Origin: Spirogloea muscicola
Taxonomy: Eukaryota; Streptophyta; Zygnematophyceae; Spirogloeales; Spirogloeaceae
Reading direction: 5' to 3'
Assembly (NCBI GenBank): GCA_009602725.1
Contig: WELB01000366.1
Location: 42,883 to 80,226 of the forward strand
Length of the DNA stretch: 37,344 nucleotides
A model generated the notes under the pieces. The model did no database searches, was not told the origin of the DNA, and worked only from the letters and a program-made list of their open reading frames with translations. This document shows positions 9,570-19,352 of the stretch, piece after piece; within the stretch, counting starts at the first letter, position 1, and every line of letters starts with the position of its first letter. The position numbers and the translations under genes were made by a program.

Positions 9570-12500
9570 TCACCAGTACGGACACCATGCAGTCGCGTGC
9601 ATCACCTGCTCCTTCTTCCACTTCAGTAGCAGAGCTCCTGCCTGCTCCTGCACAGAGAATGACCTGTGCTTCTGTAGGACCTTGGCACCAATGCTCTTGG
9701 CCCGCTGCGGACTATATGGCCTGCACACACAGCGGCGGGGCCTCGATGCTTCACAAGACCTCACAATAAGGCCAAGTGTTTGCAAACGTACATTAATTGA
9801 CTCAACATGTTGGAGCTCATGCAGCTATGCCAGCCCATCCAACTTGCAGCAGACCCCAGCAATCACACATCTACATGCCAAGACATGGTCACACTGTTCC
9901 TGAAGTGCTCCTGGCCTGCTACCTCGCCTCAAGCGCAACGGGCTTTTGACAACCTGGCAAGGACTTTGCTGTGAAATGCAACAATACCAGACCTGGGTAT
10001 GAAGCCTGCCTCCCGCATGCGGGCTTGCCACCGCACCAAAGTCTCAGTGCGCTTGGTCCTGTGTGCTCCTTCGCACGCAATGACATTGATGATCTCGCGC
10101 CCCATGATGTGCTTCTCGAAGATATGCCGCTTCTTGCAGTCCGATGGTAAAACATTTGCAATGCTCTCCATGTTTGCAAGAAACACATCCAGAGCCTGCC
10201 ACAGCATTCAGCAGAGCCACCAGAGGGATGAGCGCATGGGCTGCACTTGAATAAGGGACCACATTTCACTGAGTGATCTAGTTTCTAGTGACTTATTCCA
10301 ACATTGACTGCAGTCAGCAACCATGTGACCAAATCGGGCCACTGCACGGTCCCCTGCAATGTCACGGCAAAACCAGCCGTTCTTCGTGATGGGATCCCCC
10401 CCCCACCCCCCGCCTCTTCCCTGGGGGCATGGCCCCCGAGAAACCACATTGCAAGTAGGAGGTATCGAGGAAACAAGAGCGCGGGAGTCGACAGTGCCCT
10501 CCTTACCTCCTTGAATCGCTGCAGGAAAAACTGGAAGTTGTGGTTGGAGCTGATCTCAACCAGGGAGACCACGCGAGGCTTGAGTGTGTGGAGGGCTTTC
10601 AGAACAATGTCCCGCGGGCTAGCCTTGAGGACTGACTTGTCGGGCAGTGTGTGGAGGCGGAGAGCGGCGTTGATAACGAGCGCCTCTCCATCCTGTCACC
10701 GAGCAGTAGCAAGCGCTGGGCTTGAGAAAAGAGCTCGACCTCATCCACCAGCCTGGGCTAGTCCAGGGCTTAAATCAAGCCCCAAGATTCTAGCCTCTTG
10801 AGTATCCCACTCACTATACTAGATCCATATCCTCTTTGTTGTGTCACATCTAGCAATGCATCGCCGTCCAACATTGCCGAGCTTGGGTGGACAACAGCTG
10901 TACGGCGCACCTCGAGGTCCAGTACTGCAGGCCGAAGGTTCTCCAGTCTGGTGGAGATGATGTGGAAGGCAAAGCTGGTGAACCCTAGGCGCTCCGCCAG
11001 TTGATGCAGGCCTTTGCAGGTGGCGCTGTAGTCCATGGGACTGCTCGTGCAGTGGCTCAGATTTGCATCCAGCACATCAACAGTTGAAATGCGAATCTCT
11101 GGAGGCCCCCCGGGCCGCCTGGCGAGGTGGTGGAGGAGCGCCTCCCACTGCCCGCCCTGCAAGCAAGGCCTCACAGCAATCTTTGGTCACGAGGCCCGAC
11201 GACGGGAGATGACAGAGAGCTCTGCAGACGAGTTCGGCATTATACAGCTCTCGGTAATTCTCTGGCAAGTGAAGCAATAAAAGTCAAGGTGGAGGGATCT
11301 TGCCGCCTTACTTGCCACATGCTGAGATCCACAATATGGACCTTGGTGTCGCCTGCCACTGCATCCAATATGGCAGCATTGGCCGACAGATGTGCAAATT
11401 GGACGTATGGCAACCTGGTGGCAAACTCCAACTGGCACTCTGCCAGCTCCTGCACCCCATCCAGCCAGAGGCGACAGCTGATGAACGCGTTGCGCTGGGC
11501 TGGTTGCTCACCATCATCATGATCATCAGTGCAGAAGGCTGCCTGCCCCGGTGCTCCAGGAGCCCCCATAGGAGGACAGCCGATGGACGCCAGCGATGCC
11601 CTGACCAGAAGAGCAAGGACATGCAGGGGAGCTTCCGGGACACACCTCTGGGGACGTCTCCTGGGGATCCGCATAGCGGGCCTCTCCTGCGCCTTGCGTC
11701 CGCACGGTGAGAGCTTCGATGACGTAGTGCGCAGTGCGCTGCGCGGCTGAGCCCCAGGGCGTCGCCTCCAGCTGCAGCAGCTCCATCAGCTCCTGGGACC
11801 GGCTCCCGTCGCCCGTGGCGATGGCGACCGCGAAGTCCACCAGCTGGGTCTTGAGGGTCGGCTCCTCCTCCTTGCGGCCCGCGCTCGCCGGCGTGGTGAG
11901 CCGCTTCTTGGGAGGCTCCACCAGCGGGCTCGGCGTCAACGCCGGCGGCTCGGTGTAGAAGTCGGTGAGGGACGAGAAGATGGGGCGCATGGTCTTGGCC
12001 GGCACCAGCTTGAAGTACTGCGCAAACAGGTCCTCGGCCGTGCGCGGCCCGCCGGCGCCCAGCGCCTCCAGGATGCCCAGCGGCAGCAGCTTGTCCAGGC
12101 TCCCCTGCCCTGCCCGAGCCTCAGAGCCGCCCGAGCTTGCGCGCACAATGGCGCCATCGCCCGCCTCGCTGCTCGCCAGCCCCGGCTCCTGCGCTTCGCT
12201 CTCGCTGGCGCTGCCGCCGCTGCCCTGGGACTCCAGGCCCCCCGGCGGCGTGGCGCAGCCGTTGGCGGACGACGGCAGGCCGCCGGAGGAGGGGCCGGAG
12301 CAGGACCCCACGAAGTCCTCCAGCTCCTTGTCCAGCTCCAGCTGCAGCCAAGGATCGGCGATGGGGCCCAGCTCCGGGAAGAGGTCGTCGGGCGGGGGGC
12401 CGAGCGGCGCGGCCAGCGGCGGCGAGAGGGAGATGGAGATGGAGTCGTCGTCGCTGTCGTCGAAGTAAGAGGGGCTGTGCGCCAGCGCGCGCAGGTGCGC

Positions 12501-12839
12501 CTCCTCCTCGGACGCGGACGCTGACATCGAGGGGCCCTCCGCGCCCTCGCCCGCCACCAGGTCGTCCCAGGCGCGCGCTGCCATGGCGACGGCGCGCTCG
12601 CTCTCGGCGATCACGGCGCCGAGGTCGAAGTCGTCGTCGAGCTCCAGATCGCCGAGCGTGAGACCCGGCGCGGGCGCGAGCCAGGCGTCGAGGCTCCCGC
12701 CGGGGCTCCCCAAGCCCAGCGGCAGCGACACCCACGCCGCCGGCAGGCCGTGCAGCAGCGCCATGGCCGCGCCGTGGGGCCACCTCCGCGGGGGCGCATG
12801 GGCGGGCGCCGCGCGCGGCGGCGCTGGCTGGGCCGCCAT
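9570..12839 (-). CDS. GRAS-domain transcription regulator, 6 exons
   Basis: GRAS proteins are nuclear transcription regulators (DELLA, SCARECROW and relatives). Exons (minus): 12839-11646, 11542-11312 (alternative start 11494), 11156-10911, 10692-10507, 10195-9993, 9720-9570. They sum to 2211 nt, 736 residues. The first roughly 330 residues are acidic, Ser/Pro/Gly-rich and probably disordered (stretches such as DDSDDDSISIS). The GRAS domain follows: LHR I (LVDFAVAIATGDGSRSQELM, GSAAQRTAHYVIEALTVR), then VQFAHLSANAAILDAV and VHIVDLSMWQ (VHIID motif), LHR II (LHQLAERLGFTSFAFHII), LENLRPAVLDLE, ALVINAALRLHTLP, PRVVSLVEISSNHNFQFFLQ (PFYRE region), GREIINVIACEGAHRTKR, WQARMREAGFIPR, and SAW (GALLLKWKKEQVMHATAW). 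The ATG at 12839 is in a good context (GCCATGGC inverted); an in-frame ATG at 12872 is possible. The first intron's acceptor is uncertain. Subfamily was not assigned. Confidence 0.88.
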
Positions 12840-12954
12840 GGCCGGGTCACCCAGCGGGACCGAGACCCGCAACCCTAAATCTGCCGGGCCCTGACTGGCC
12901 GAGAACCCCCAACCCCCTCCTCAACTGCCGCAACGAGTCTGGCCTGTGCCAAAT

Positions 12955-13707
12955 TGTCTGGTGCTTGAGCAAGCGTTGAGGACGATGCCGGATATCAAGA
13001 CCAATCCAAGGAGTCTGGCACGTCTCACATCGCTCGCAACGCCTGGGGCAACGGATTGGCTCACCACACACGCAATCCACAACGCTTTCAAAATCAGCCC
13101 TGAAGCATTCCGGACGCTTCTCCAGCTGTTCCTGGGCCTGCCCCCGACCTGCCTGATTGGAGTAACTCAGTGTGAGTGTGGCTTCCGTACGGAGGGCGGA
13201 GACCAAGCCACCCACATGCTGCGGTGTCCCACAGGCCCTGAGGTGGTGGGCGTCCACAGTCTCCTACGGGACGCCCTGGCGGGCTTGATGCGCGACGCCG
13301 GCTACCACGCCATCGTTGAAGTGAGCAATGTAATGCCCATCACCACGGATTCCCAGGGAGGCCATCACCGTCGCACCCTGGACATTGTGGGTGTACAACC
13401 TGGCGGAGGCCCACGAGCTTTGGTTGATGTGGTGGTGACTGAGGCATACAAGAGTTCCGCTTCCACACACATTGCTGGCCACGCAGTGGGAGGTGCTGAG
13501 CAGAAAAAGCTCCGACACTACTCAGACTACCCCCGCAGTGACCACCTCCTCCGTCCGGTATTCGAGCGTCAGCTAGCGACCTCTATGTGCTGACTCGTGG
13601 TTACTGAGCGGGTCAGCTTAGCAGCAGGTGACGTACATTTGTCCAATGTGCTTGCCTTTGTACTTGGCCACACATGGCCTCCCCATCTCTTAATATACAC
13701 GCATTTC
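12955..13707 (+). mobile_element. Retrotransposon fragment: post-RT region, Cys-His knuckle and nuclease-like domain
   Basis: An open frame (12946-13593) encodes LARLTSLATPGATDWLTTHA and SPEAFRTLLQLFLGLPP, typical of the region after reverse transcriptase in non-LTR elements. A zinc-knuckle-like CECGFRTEGGDQATHMLRC (C-x-C-x11-H-x3-C) follows. Then comes a PD-(D/E)XK-like core, TLDIVGVQPGGGPRALVDVV, and AEQKKLRHYSDYPRSDHLL. After about 13551 the sequence jumps to the family 3' end (SASDLYVLTRGY, stop, in another frame), so an internal deletion is likely. The reverse transcriptase is missing upstream; GRAS begins only about 115 bases away. Domain naming is from motif pattern, not a search. Confidence 0.65.
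13551..13707 (+). repeat. 157-bp perfect direct repeat, copy 1
   Basis: From CCGTCCGGTATTCGAG to ACGCATTTC this is identical base for base to 13952-14108, offset exactly 401. It covers the last codons, stop and 3' tail of the YVLTRGY retroelement family. Confidence 0.9.
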
Positions 13708-14108
13708 TCCTCCCGGCCGCAATCGACACTTTCGGCTGCTTGGGTCCTCGCTTCCACACCCTACTCGAGAACATAGCGAGTCTGGGATATGCACGACGCG
13801 AGGATATGCTCCCAGCCCAGATGGGTATGCCAGCGCCTATCTGTCATTTCTGCGACGTCGAGTGTCAACCTGTCTGCAACGAGCTCAGGCGTATGCTCTG
13901 CATCAGAAAGCTGGTCGAGCCTTAGCTGCTGGCACAAGAGCTAGTCAATTGCCGTCCGGTATTCGAGCGTCAGCTAGCGACCTCTATGTGCTGACTCGTG
14001 GTTACTGAGCGGGTCAGCTTAGCAGCAGGTGACGTACATTTGTCCAATGTGCTTGCCTTTGTACTTGGCCACACATGGCCTCCCCATCTCTTAATATACA
14101 CGCATTTC
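13708..14108 (+). mobile_element. Second retroelement 3' end, intact through its stop and tail
   Basis: Plus-strand frames give AAIDTFGCLGPRFHTLLENI and YARRE, then after a frame change YASAYLSFLRRRVSTCLQRA, YALHQKAGRALAAGTRAS and SASDLYVLTRGY plus TGA. A tail ends ATATACACGCATTTC. It aligns with the minus-strand copy at 8640-9000 (PSAIDTHGALGARWLELLTQ, SLAQVYRMRL, LHLRAGRALAAAS). It lies directly behind the first fragment in the same orientation and carries frameshifts, so it is not functional. Confidence 0.6.
13952..14108 (+). repeat. 157-bp perfect direct repeat, copy 2
   Basis: Identical to 13551-13707. The two copies are separated by 244 bases. A related but diverged version is at about 8490-8600, so the perfect identity points to a recent duplication or gene conversion. 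Confidence 0.9.
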
Positions 14109-14959
14109 CTCCGGACAATGGACGCCCCGCTTGCCCGCCGGCGCCCCCGCCTGCGGCAGGACTCGTTGACACCAGAGCCACTGGCAAGCATCAATGAAGC
14201 TGGCTTCACGCCTGGCTCTTGGGGAGTGCAAAATCGTCAGGTCACAAGGTAACATGTCTGCCTTCTTCCAATACAAATTCCGTCACTGATATGCTGCTGG
14301 AGTCGCTTGATCCCTGCAATGTGACACTCGAAAGTCATGCTGCAAGAAGACTGGGGGGCTACATATTTGTAGCACATCACTTGTACTGCCTTCACAGTTT
14401 GTTCCCCCCTCAACTAGCACTGTCAAGGTAGCACACCAGCACACCGACCTTGTGTAACTCATAGATTTGCAGAGAAAGTAAGAAGGCTTTCACGTCTCTC
14501 TTCCTCGTATGTAAGTAGACTGGCAATGCATGACCAGTGTCTTATAGTAGATGTCTTGAAGTCAGCAATCTGTGGCAGAGGCACACGACATCTTCACCTT
14601 AGCATTGGCAGCTCTGCCCGGTACAGCGAGCCACGATGACATGTTGGAGGACACACGCTATCTGCATCTCATAAATATACACATTGCTGTTGCGTTGTGG
14701 CTTATGCCGTCAAAGGAAGCTGCATAAGAGTAACCCACGTACCATTGGCAGGTTCACTCTGAGATCAACCCGTGACGTCCAAGTCCAAGGTGAAGGACAA
14801 CCCCTACTTGGAGTTCACAATTGTCCTCACTGCTGTTCAGCATGTCTTCTGCAATATTTCAGCCTTTGATGCTCCATTCCTGTCTCAATTGCGAGCAGGC
14901 ACTGGGCTCCGCAGTGTTACTGACTTGCTCTTCGCTGCCAGCGCAGGAGTAAGGCTCTT
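14109..14959. other. Intergenic region, no gene recognised
   Basis: Nothing convincing was found. A 70-codon plus-strand frame at 14772-14984 runs partly antisense to the CYP74 relic and lacks family features. Confidence 0.4.
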
Positions 14960-15880
14960 GATGAGGATGTGCTGTTCGCCTTGACCAGCATACTCCTGCA
15001 TGCACGCTCCGGGAACCGTCTCTCTCCAGAATCCATCCAGTCGGGCCAGTCATCTCTATGGAAGAGTAGCGGAGCAAAAGTTTGCCAAAAACACCTGTCA
15101 GGAGCACTCTTGAGGATGAGTCACCGGTAGAACTGTCACGTTAGGTCACGTTAGCTGATAACTACGCCTTGGCTCGTCACAAGGGCCCTGGCTGCAGATA
15201 TCCAGCAACATGTCGTGGCTTGAGCCATCAGGAAATAAGCAGGCATGACTGGGGACATGTCTGTGTCGCATAGCAGGTGGGGCAAGAAGGGACTGCCGAG
15301 CAGTGGGTTGCGGAAATTGCGTGCCAGTATCAGCACCTGCAGCGTCTGGAATAGCAGGGGGCTACGCATGGAGAGTCGAGATAGTGGAGACTTGAGTGGG
15401 ATGCAGGCAGCGGATCTGAGAGATGGCTGTGCGCACGAGCAGGCGGCATGATGAGGGTAGGGGTCTGTCAACTACCAGGCCGGCGAGGACTTGAGCAGCA
15501 GCGAGGGATACAGGTGCACAGCGCAGCCCCGTGCAATGCAGTAAGGAGAGCGGTCAAGGGGCGCCGCATATGTGGCACACCTGCAGTCTAGGAAGCTCGG
15601 TGTCACAAGTCCCCGCTGCCGGCAGTGGCAGCTGGGCCTTAGGGGTCAGGCCGCGCATGGTGGGATCGAAGGCAGCAGGAGCAGAGCGCTGCGGCAGCCT
15701 ATCGGGGTGATCGCTGGCCAGCGCACACGCGCAGGCTCTTTTTTGCAAGGCTCCGACGCGGTCGGCGGCTGGGGCGGCAGGGCGCGGCGCTCACTGCAGC
15801 GCACGGCGGGTCAGCAGCAGCTTGGCCAGGCCCGTGCGTGGGCCGAGCGGAGCGGGCGAGCTGCGGCTCAGCGAGGCCAT
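14960..15880 (-). pseudogene. Degenerate, truncated CYP74 paralogue
   Basis: The last exon (15094 down to about 14960, after a CAG acceptor) matches the CYP74 final exon at 3952-4080. Minus-strand pieces read LLLRYSSIEMTGPTGW and then, in another frame, EYAGQGEQH, against FFLRYSFMELTGPTGW and EYAGKGEQQ. Two one-base indels shift the frame. At the other end, an ATG at 15880 opens MASLSRSSPAPLGPRTGLAK, then a phase-2 GTGAGC donor. The CYP74 first exon starts MASLPAPPPP, has the same donor phase, and the first 15 intron bases are identical. Only about 0.8 kb separates the ends, too little for the other eleven exons, and no haem-ligand or ExxR exon is visible. Frames in between (15151-15750) are not P450-like; an unrelated small gene there cannot be excluded. 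Confidence 0.55.
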
Positions 15881-16180
15881 GGCGGCCGGGGCCGGGGGTC
15901 AGGCGCCCGGGCAGGGTGGTGCGGAGCGGCCGGGGGCCAGCGCGAGGCAGCTGCACCGGGCAGGCTGCGCCGGGAGCAGCAGCAAGCAGCTCGGCACCGG
16001 GGAGAAGGGGTTGGACGTGGCTAAGCCTAGCCAACACTGTCCACACAAAGCCAAAGGCAGTGTAGATGATGGGGTCAGATGAAAGCGAAGCTCAGGGGCC
16101 AGAGGAAGCAGGCCGGAAGCACGGCTGCAGTGGGGCTCTTGTACGCACGAGTGAGCACATACTCTGGCAGGCTTGGTTGG

Positions 16181-16275
16181 GGAAAAGAAAAGAAGCGGCT
16201 GCTGATATTAAAGAATCGGCTGTAAACTGCCAGCCAGATGCATACAGGTATTCATGACGGAGCCAAAGGCTAGGA
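16181..16275. repeat. Interspersed repeat unit, copy 1
   Basis: It contains TCGGCTGTAAACTGCCAGCC and TTCATGACGGAGCCAAAGG, shared with 17040-17138 at high identity with a few substitutions. Confidence 0.75.
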
Positions 16276-16317
16276 GCCGAGCACCGCCACGGAAGCTCGT
16301 GGCCTTGCTTAGGGAAG

Positions 16318-16420
16318 AAAATGCTCGCCCATTGAGGATAGGGGCTGAAAAAGCCAGCCCCAAAAAGAACGAACAAATTTCGAGGAGGGGGCCAGGGGAG
16401 GGGAAGCGCTAAGGAGACTA
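16318..16420 (-). repeat. Stem-loop 3' tail of LLSRGY retroelement family
   Basis: The plus strand reads TGCTCGCCCATTGAGGATAG, then an inverted repeat at 16342-16360, then AGAACGAACAA and GGGGGCCAGGGG. It matches the tails at 8268-8360 and 18468-18560, here without the coding end. Confidence 0.65.
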
Positions 16421-17039
16421 AGCACAGGGGCCCCTAGCACGCTGATGAAGGGCAAGGCCTAGAGCCGCATTCTGTAGCACGCACTCAAGCCCGCAGAACG
16501 GTGTAAATGGTCCAAGGCGCCACCCGAGCTACGTCCAAGGGGGAGCTCCACAGAGTAGCGGCAGAGGCAGTGGCTAGGACACCTGGAAGGTCTCTACCGC
16601 AGCCCAGCCCCTATCCTCAATGGGCGAGCACGCACTTCTAACGCAGTGCGGTGCCAAGGCAGGCTCCCCAAACGAGGGGGCCTGGGCGCTCGCACGTGTC
16701 CGTACCATGCCTGATCAATGATGGTCGAGTGTCTCACGGGAGCATCTTCCCGCTGGCGTGATTGTGGCCTCTGGTGATGTCTTGTGGGCAGTCACGCACT
16801 AGTGGGTGACCTCAGCCCGGCTTGTCAAGAGCCGGGCACGTGCTGCTCGTGCCGTGGTCATGCTACCCTCAGCAGCTTGCCATGATTCCGCCGTGCGAAC
16901 TTTCAACCACGGGCGGCGCCCACGGGCAACCGTCTGGCCTGCCCAGCAGGACCGCGTAGCAGGACCTGCATCTGGGCTGGGGGCGACACGGCAAGCAGCC
17001 CTCACGCCGTGTTCACTCCTTTTGGGCTGGCTTGGCCTG

Positions 17040-17138
17040 GCTCCGAAGAGAGAATGCGGCTGCTGATGTTAAAGTATCGGCTGTAAACTGCCAGCCAGAT
17101 GCATGCGGGTGTGTTCATGACGGAGCCAAAGGTTAGGC
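17040..17138. repeat. Interspersed repeat unit, copy 2
   Basis: Same unit as 16181-16275 in the same orientation, about 860 bases away; differences include ATTAAAGAATC versus GTTAAAGTATC. Confidence 0.75.
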
Positions 17139-18467
17139 AAAAAGAAGAAAGGGAAGGCTGCTACTGACATCGAAAGGCGGTTGTGACAGCCAGGCGACTG
17201 CTTACAAGGGGAGTGGTGGACTGCATCTACAGTACTCGGAGGCGGCGCAAAGGTACGTGCAACCGGTATTACCGTGTCGGCAACCGGTAGCCGAATGAGC
17301 TGAGGGGAGAAAGATGAGCTCCGCCGTGCAAGCCAGAGGCTGCAGAAGCGGCAGTGCAAGGTGAGGGCTTGGAGCCTTCGCTTCGCTGAAACGACAAAGA
17401 GTAGACGCAGCCGGTAGCACGGCGGAAGAGCGGAGGCACGGAGCCTCCAGAAAGTGCTGCTCCATGCTCGCGTCGCCGTCTGTCAGCTTGAGAGGCCAGC
17501 AGCCCGAGTAGCGCATAATCGGCCACACGCATACGTGCCGTGGATGTTCAGGACCAGCACGCAGAGGGTATCGCTGTGAACGGGCAATGCGGAAGACGCA
17601 GGTGCACTGCGGACAGGCGCGCAGAATGAGCGCAGCCAACGGCTGCATCCGCAAGATCATCGGACGTCAGCCTGTGGAAGTGAGCTCTTCCAAGGGGGCG
17701 GGCGCTGTGAAAGCCAGCCCACAAGTGGTGAACAAGGTCCAGACAGCCAAGAGGCGCCAAACCACACAGCGATGCAAGAGACCGCAGCCAATGGGAGCTT
17801 TGCAATCCCGACTCGGCAGCCGCAAGTCGGGGTGACTTGCAGCTGGGAATGAGGCACCCCGACGAGACCCAGAAGTAGCAGCCAAAGCGCGGCCTGCGCG
17901 CTTGTGCACTGCGTGAGCCTGGGACCGCTGGAAGGGAATGGATAGTCGCATGCGGAGGGAAGGACTGGCCAGGGAGAAGGCCGCGGAGCGCATGGAATCA
18001 AAGGGAGGCCAAGTCAAGCCAATGCATAGTTCAGGCAGAGTCTAGTGCAGGATAAACAAGGCTATGGGAAACCGAGCCCTGTGCTAAGGTGCCTAAGATG
18101 ACAGGGTGACATTAGTACCCACGGGTGGGCAGTGAGCCAGGGAGAGATTGGCAGATGTCACGCCCGCGTGCGACCAGCCGGAGCTCGTGCGGCGTCGTGA
18201 AGCTGCGGCGAGGAGAGGCGGAGGCGCATTGACGCGACGCGCACAGCGGTCGCGGTCGGCGGCGCAGGCACCCGGACGAGCGTGGCGCCGCGCACGGTCG
18301 AAGCGCTGTATGACGGGGGGAGGCGCCAAGGAGTCCCTCTGGCGTGAGCACGTTGTGGGTCCCGACGCAGAGTGGGCGCCCGTTGCGAGGGCACTGCAGC
18401 GGCGGGGGGACGCAGGCCGGCGGCGTCGCGAGGCGCGAGGCCACGGCACGGCAGCACGCAGAAGAAG

Positions 18468-18730
18468 AAAGTGCTCGCCCATTGAGAATAGGGGCTGGAA
18501 CAATCAGCCCGAAAAAGAATGAACAGAGTACGAGAAGGGGGCCAGGGGAAGCGCTAAGTAACAGAAACAAAGCTGCTACGAGACACTCAGTAACCCCTGC
18601 TAAGCAGCCGCAGATCAGAGATGCTGGGCTCCTGGAAGTGGGTCCCCTGGCCAGAGCCAGAGGCAGCAGCGAGGGCTCTGCCGAAGAAGCAAGGCGGCTT
18701 CGCCTGAGTGGCTGTCGCGCAGGGGAGCGG
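18468..18730 (-). mobile_element. Retroelement 3' end (LLSRGY family): coding end plus stem-loop tail
   Basis: The minus strand reads GRALAAASGSGQGTHFQEP, SISDLRLLSRGY and TGA (at about 18590), then a 3' tail with GGGCTG/CAGCCC pairing at 18492-18510, ending GGGCGAGCACTTTC. It is the best uninterrupted example of the family end in the window and shows the empty version of the site that the 8409-8633 fragment entered. Confidence 0.65.
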
Positions 18731-18949
18731 CCCCGCCGGCCGGGCCCCACCAAGGCACAGGTGGGTGGGGGGGAAGGAGGCCCGGGCCGTGCACTGCCGG
18801 GCACGGCGGGCACTGTGCCGGGAATGGCGCGGCCGTGACAAGCCAATGCGGCGGCCGGGGCGTGCCGGGGGGCAGGCGGGGCCCCGGCGAGGCAGGAGGG
18901 CGGGCATCCGGGGGGGGCGCCCGACGGTCCTCTGCGCGCGCGCGCGCGC

Positions 18950-19134
18950 NNNNNNNNNNNNNNNNNNNNNNNNNNNNNNNNNNNNNNNNNNNNNNNNNNN
19001 NNNNNNNNNNNNNNNNNNNNNNNNNNNNNNNNNNNNNNNNNNNNNNNNNNNNNNNNNNNNNNNNNNNNNNNNNNNNNNNNNNNNNNNNNNNNNNNNNNNN
19101 NNNNNNNNNNNNNNNNNNNNNNNNNNNNNNNNNN
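18950..19134. other. Assembly gap (185 N)
   Basis: A run of N follows a CG dinucleotide run and precedes a 74-base poly-A run. The true length and content are unknown. It may hide the first exon and promoter of the lipase gene. Confidence 0.99.

Positions 19135-19208
<74 letters not shown>
19135..19208. repeat. Poly-A run of 74 bases
   Basis: An uninterrupted A homopolymer sits directly at the gap edge, followed by GC-rich sequence. It could be a retroelement tail, a homopolymer expansion or an assembly artefact. Confidence 0.95.
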
Positions 19209-19209
<1 letters not shown>

Positions 19210-19352
19210 CAGGGCCCGCCCCGCCGCGCCGCACGCTGCGCTCCTCACCCGCGCCCCGGCCACCCACCAGGTCCGCGGCCTCGCCCCACCCCCGCTGCTG
19301 CCGGGCCGGCGCCACCCCAAGCGCGCGCCTCGCTGACATTGCCTCTGGTCAG

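Larger units (their letters stand above)
15881..18467. repeat. Repeat island without recognised genes
   Basis: It contains a 95-bp unit present twice (16181-16275 and 17040-17138). It also holds LLSRGY-family 3' tails at 16318-16420 (minus) and 16610-16645 (plus, end only). A retroelement C-terminal remnant lies at about 17690-18060 (minus; HKRAGRALAATSGS, DLRLPSR), and a dispersed unit at 17984-18068 is shared with 25.5-25.7 kb. No open frame here has protein-like features apart from the mobile-element remnants. Confidence 0.5.

Noticed and set aside
12121-12783. Alternative long frames on both strands inside the first GRAS exon
   Set aside because: They are Arg/Ala/Gly-rich shadows typical of high-GC coding DNA. 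The GRAS frame has the recognisable motifs and ties to downstream exons.
14772-14984. 70-codon plus-strand frame with some hydrophobic residues
   Set aside because: It overlaps the CYP74 relic antisense and shows no family features, so it is more likely chance.
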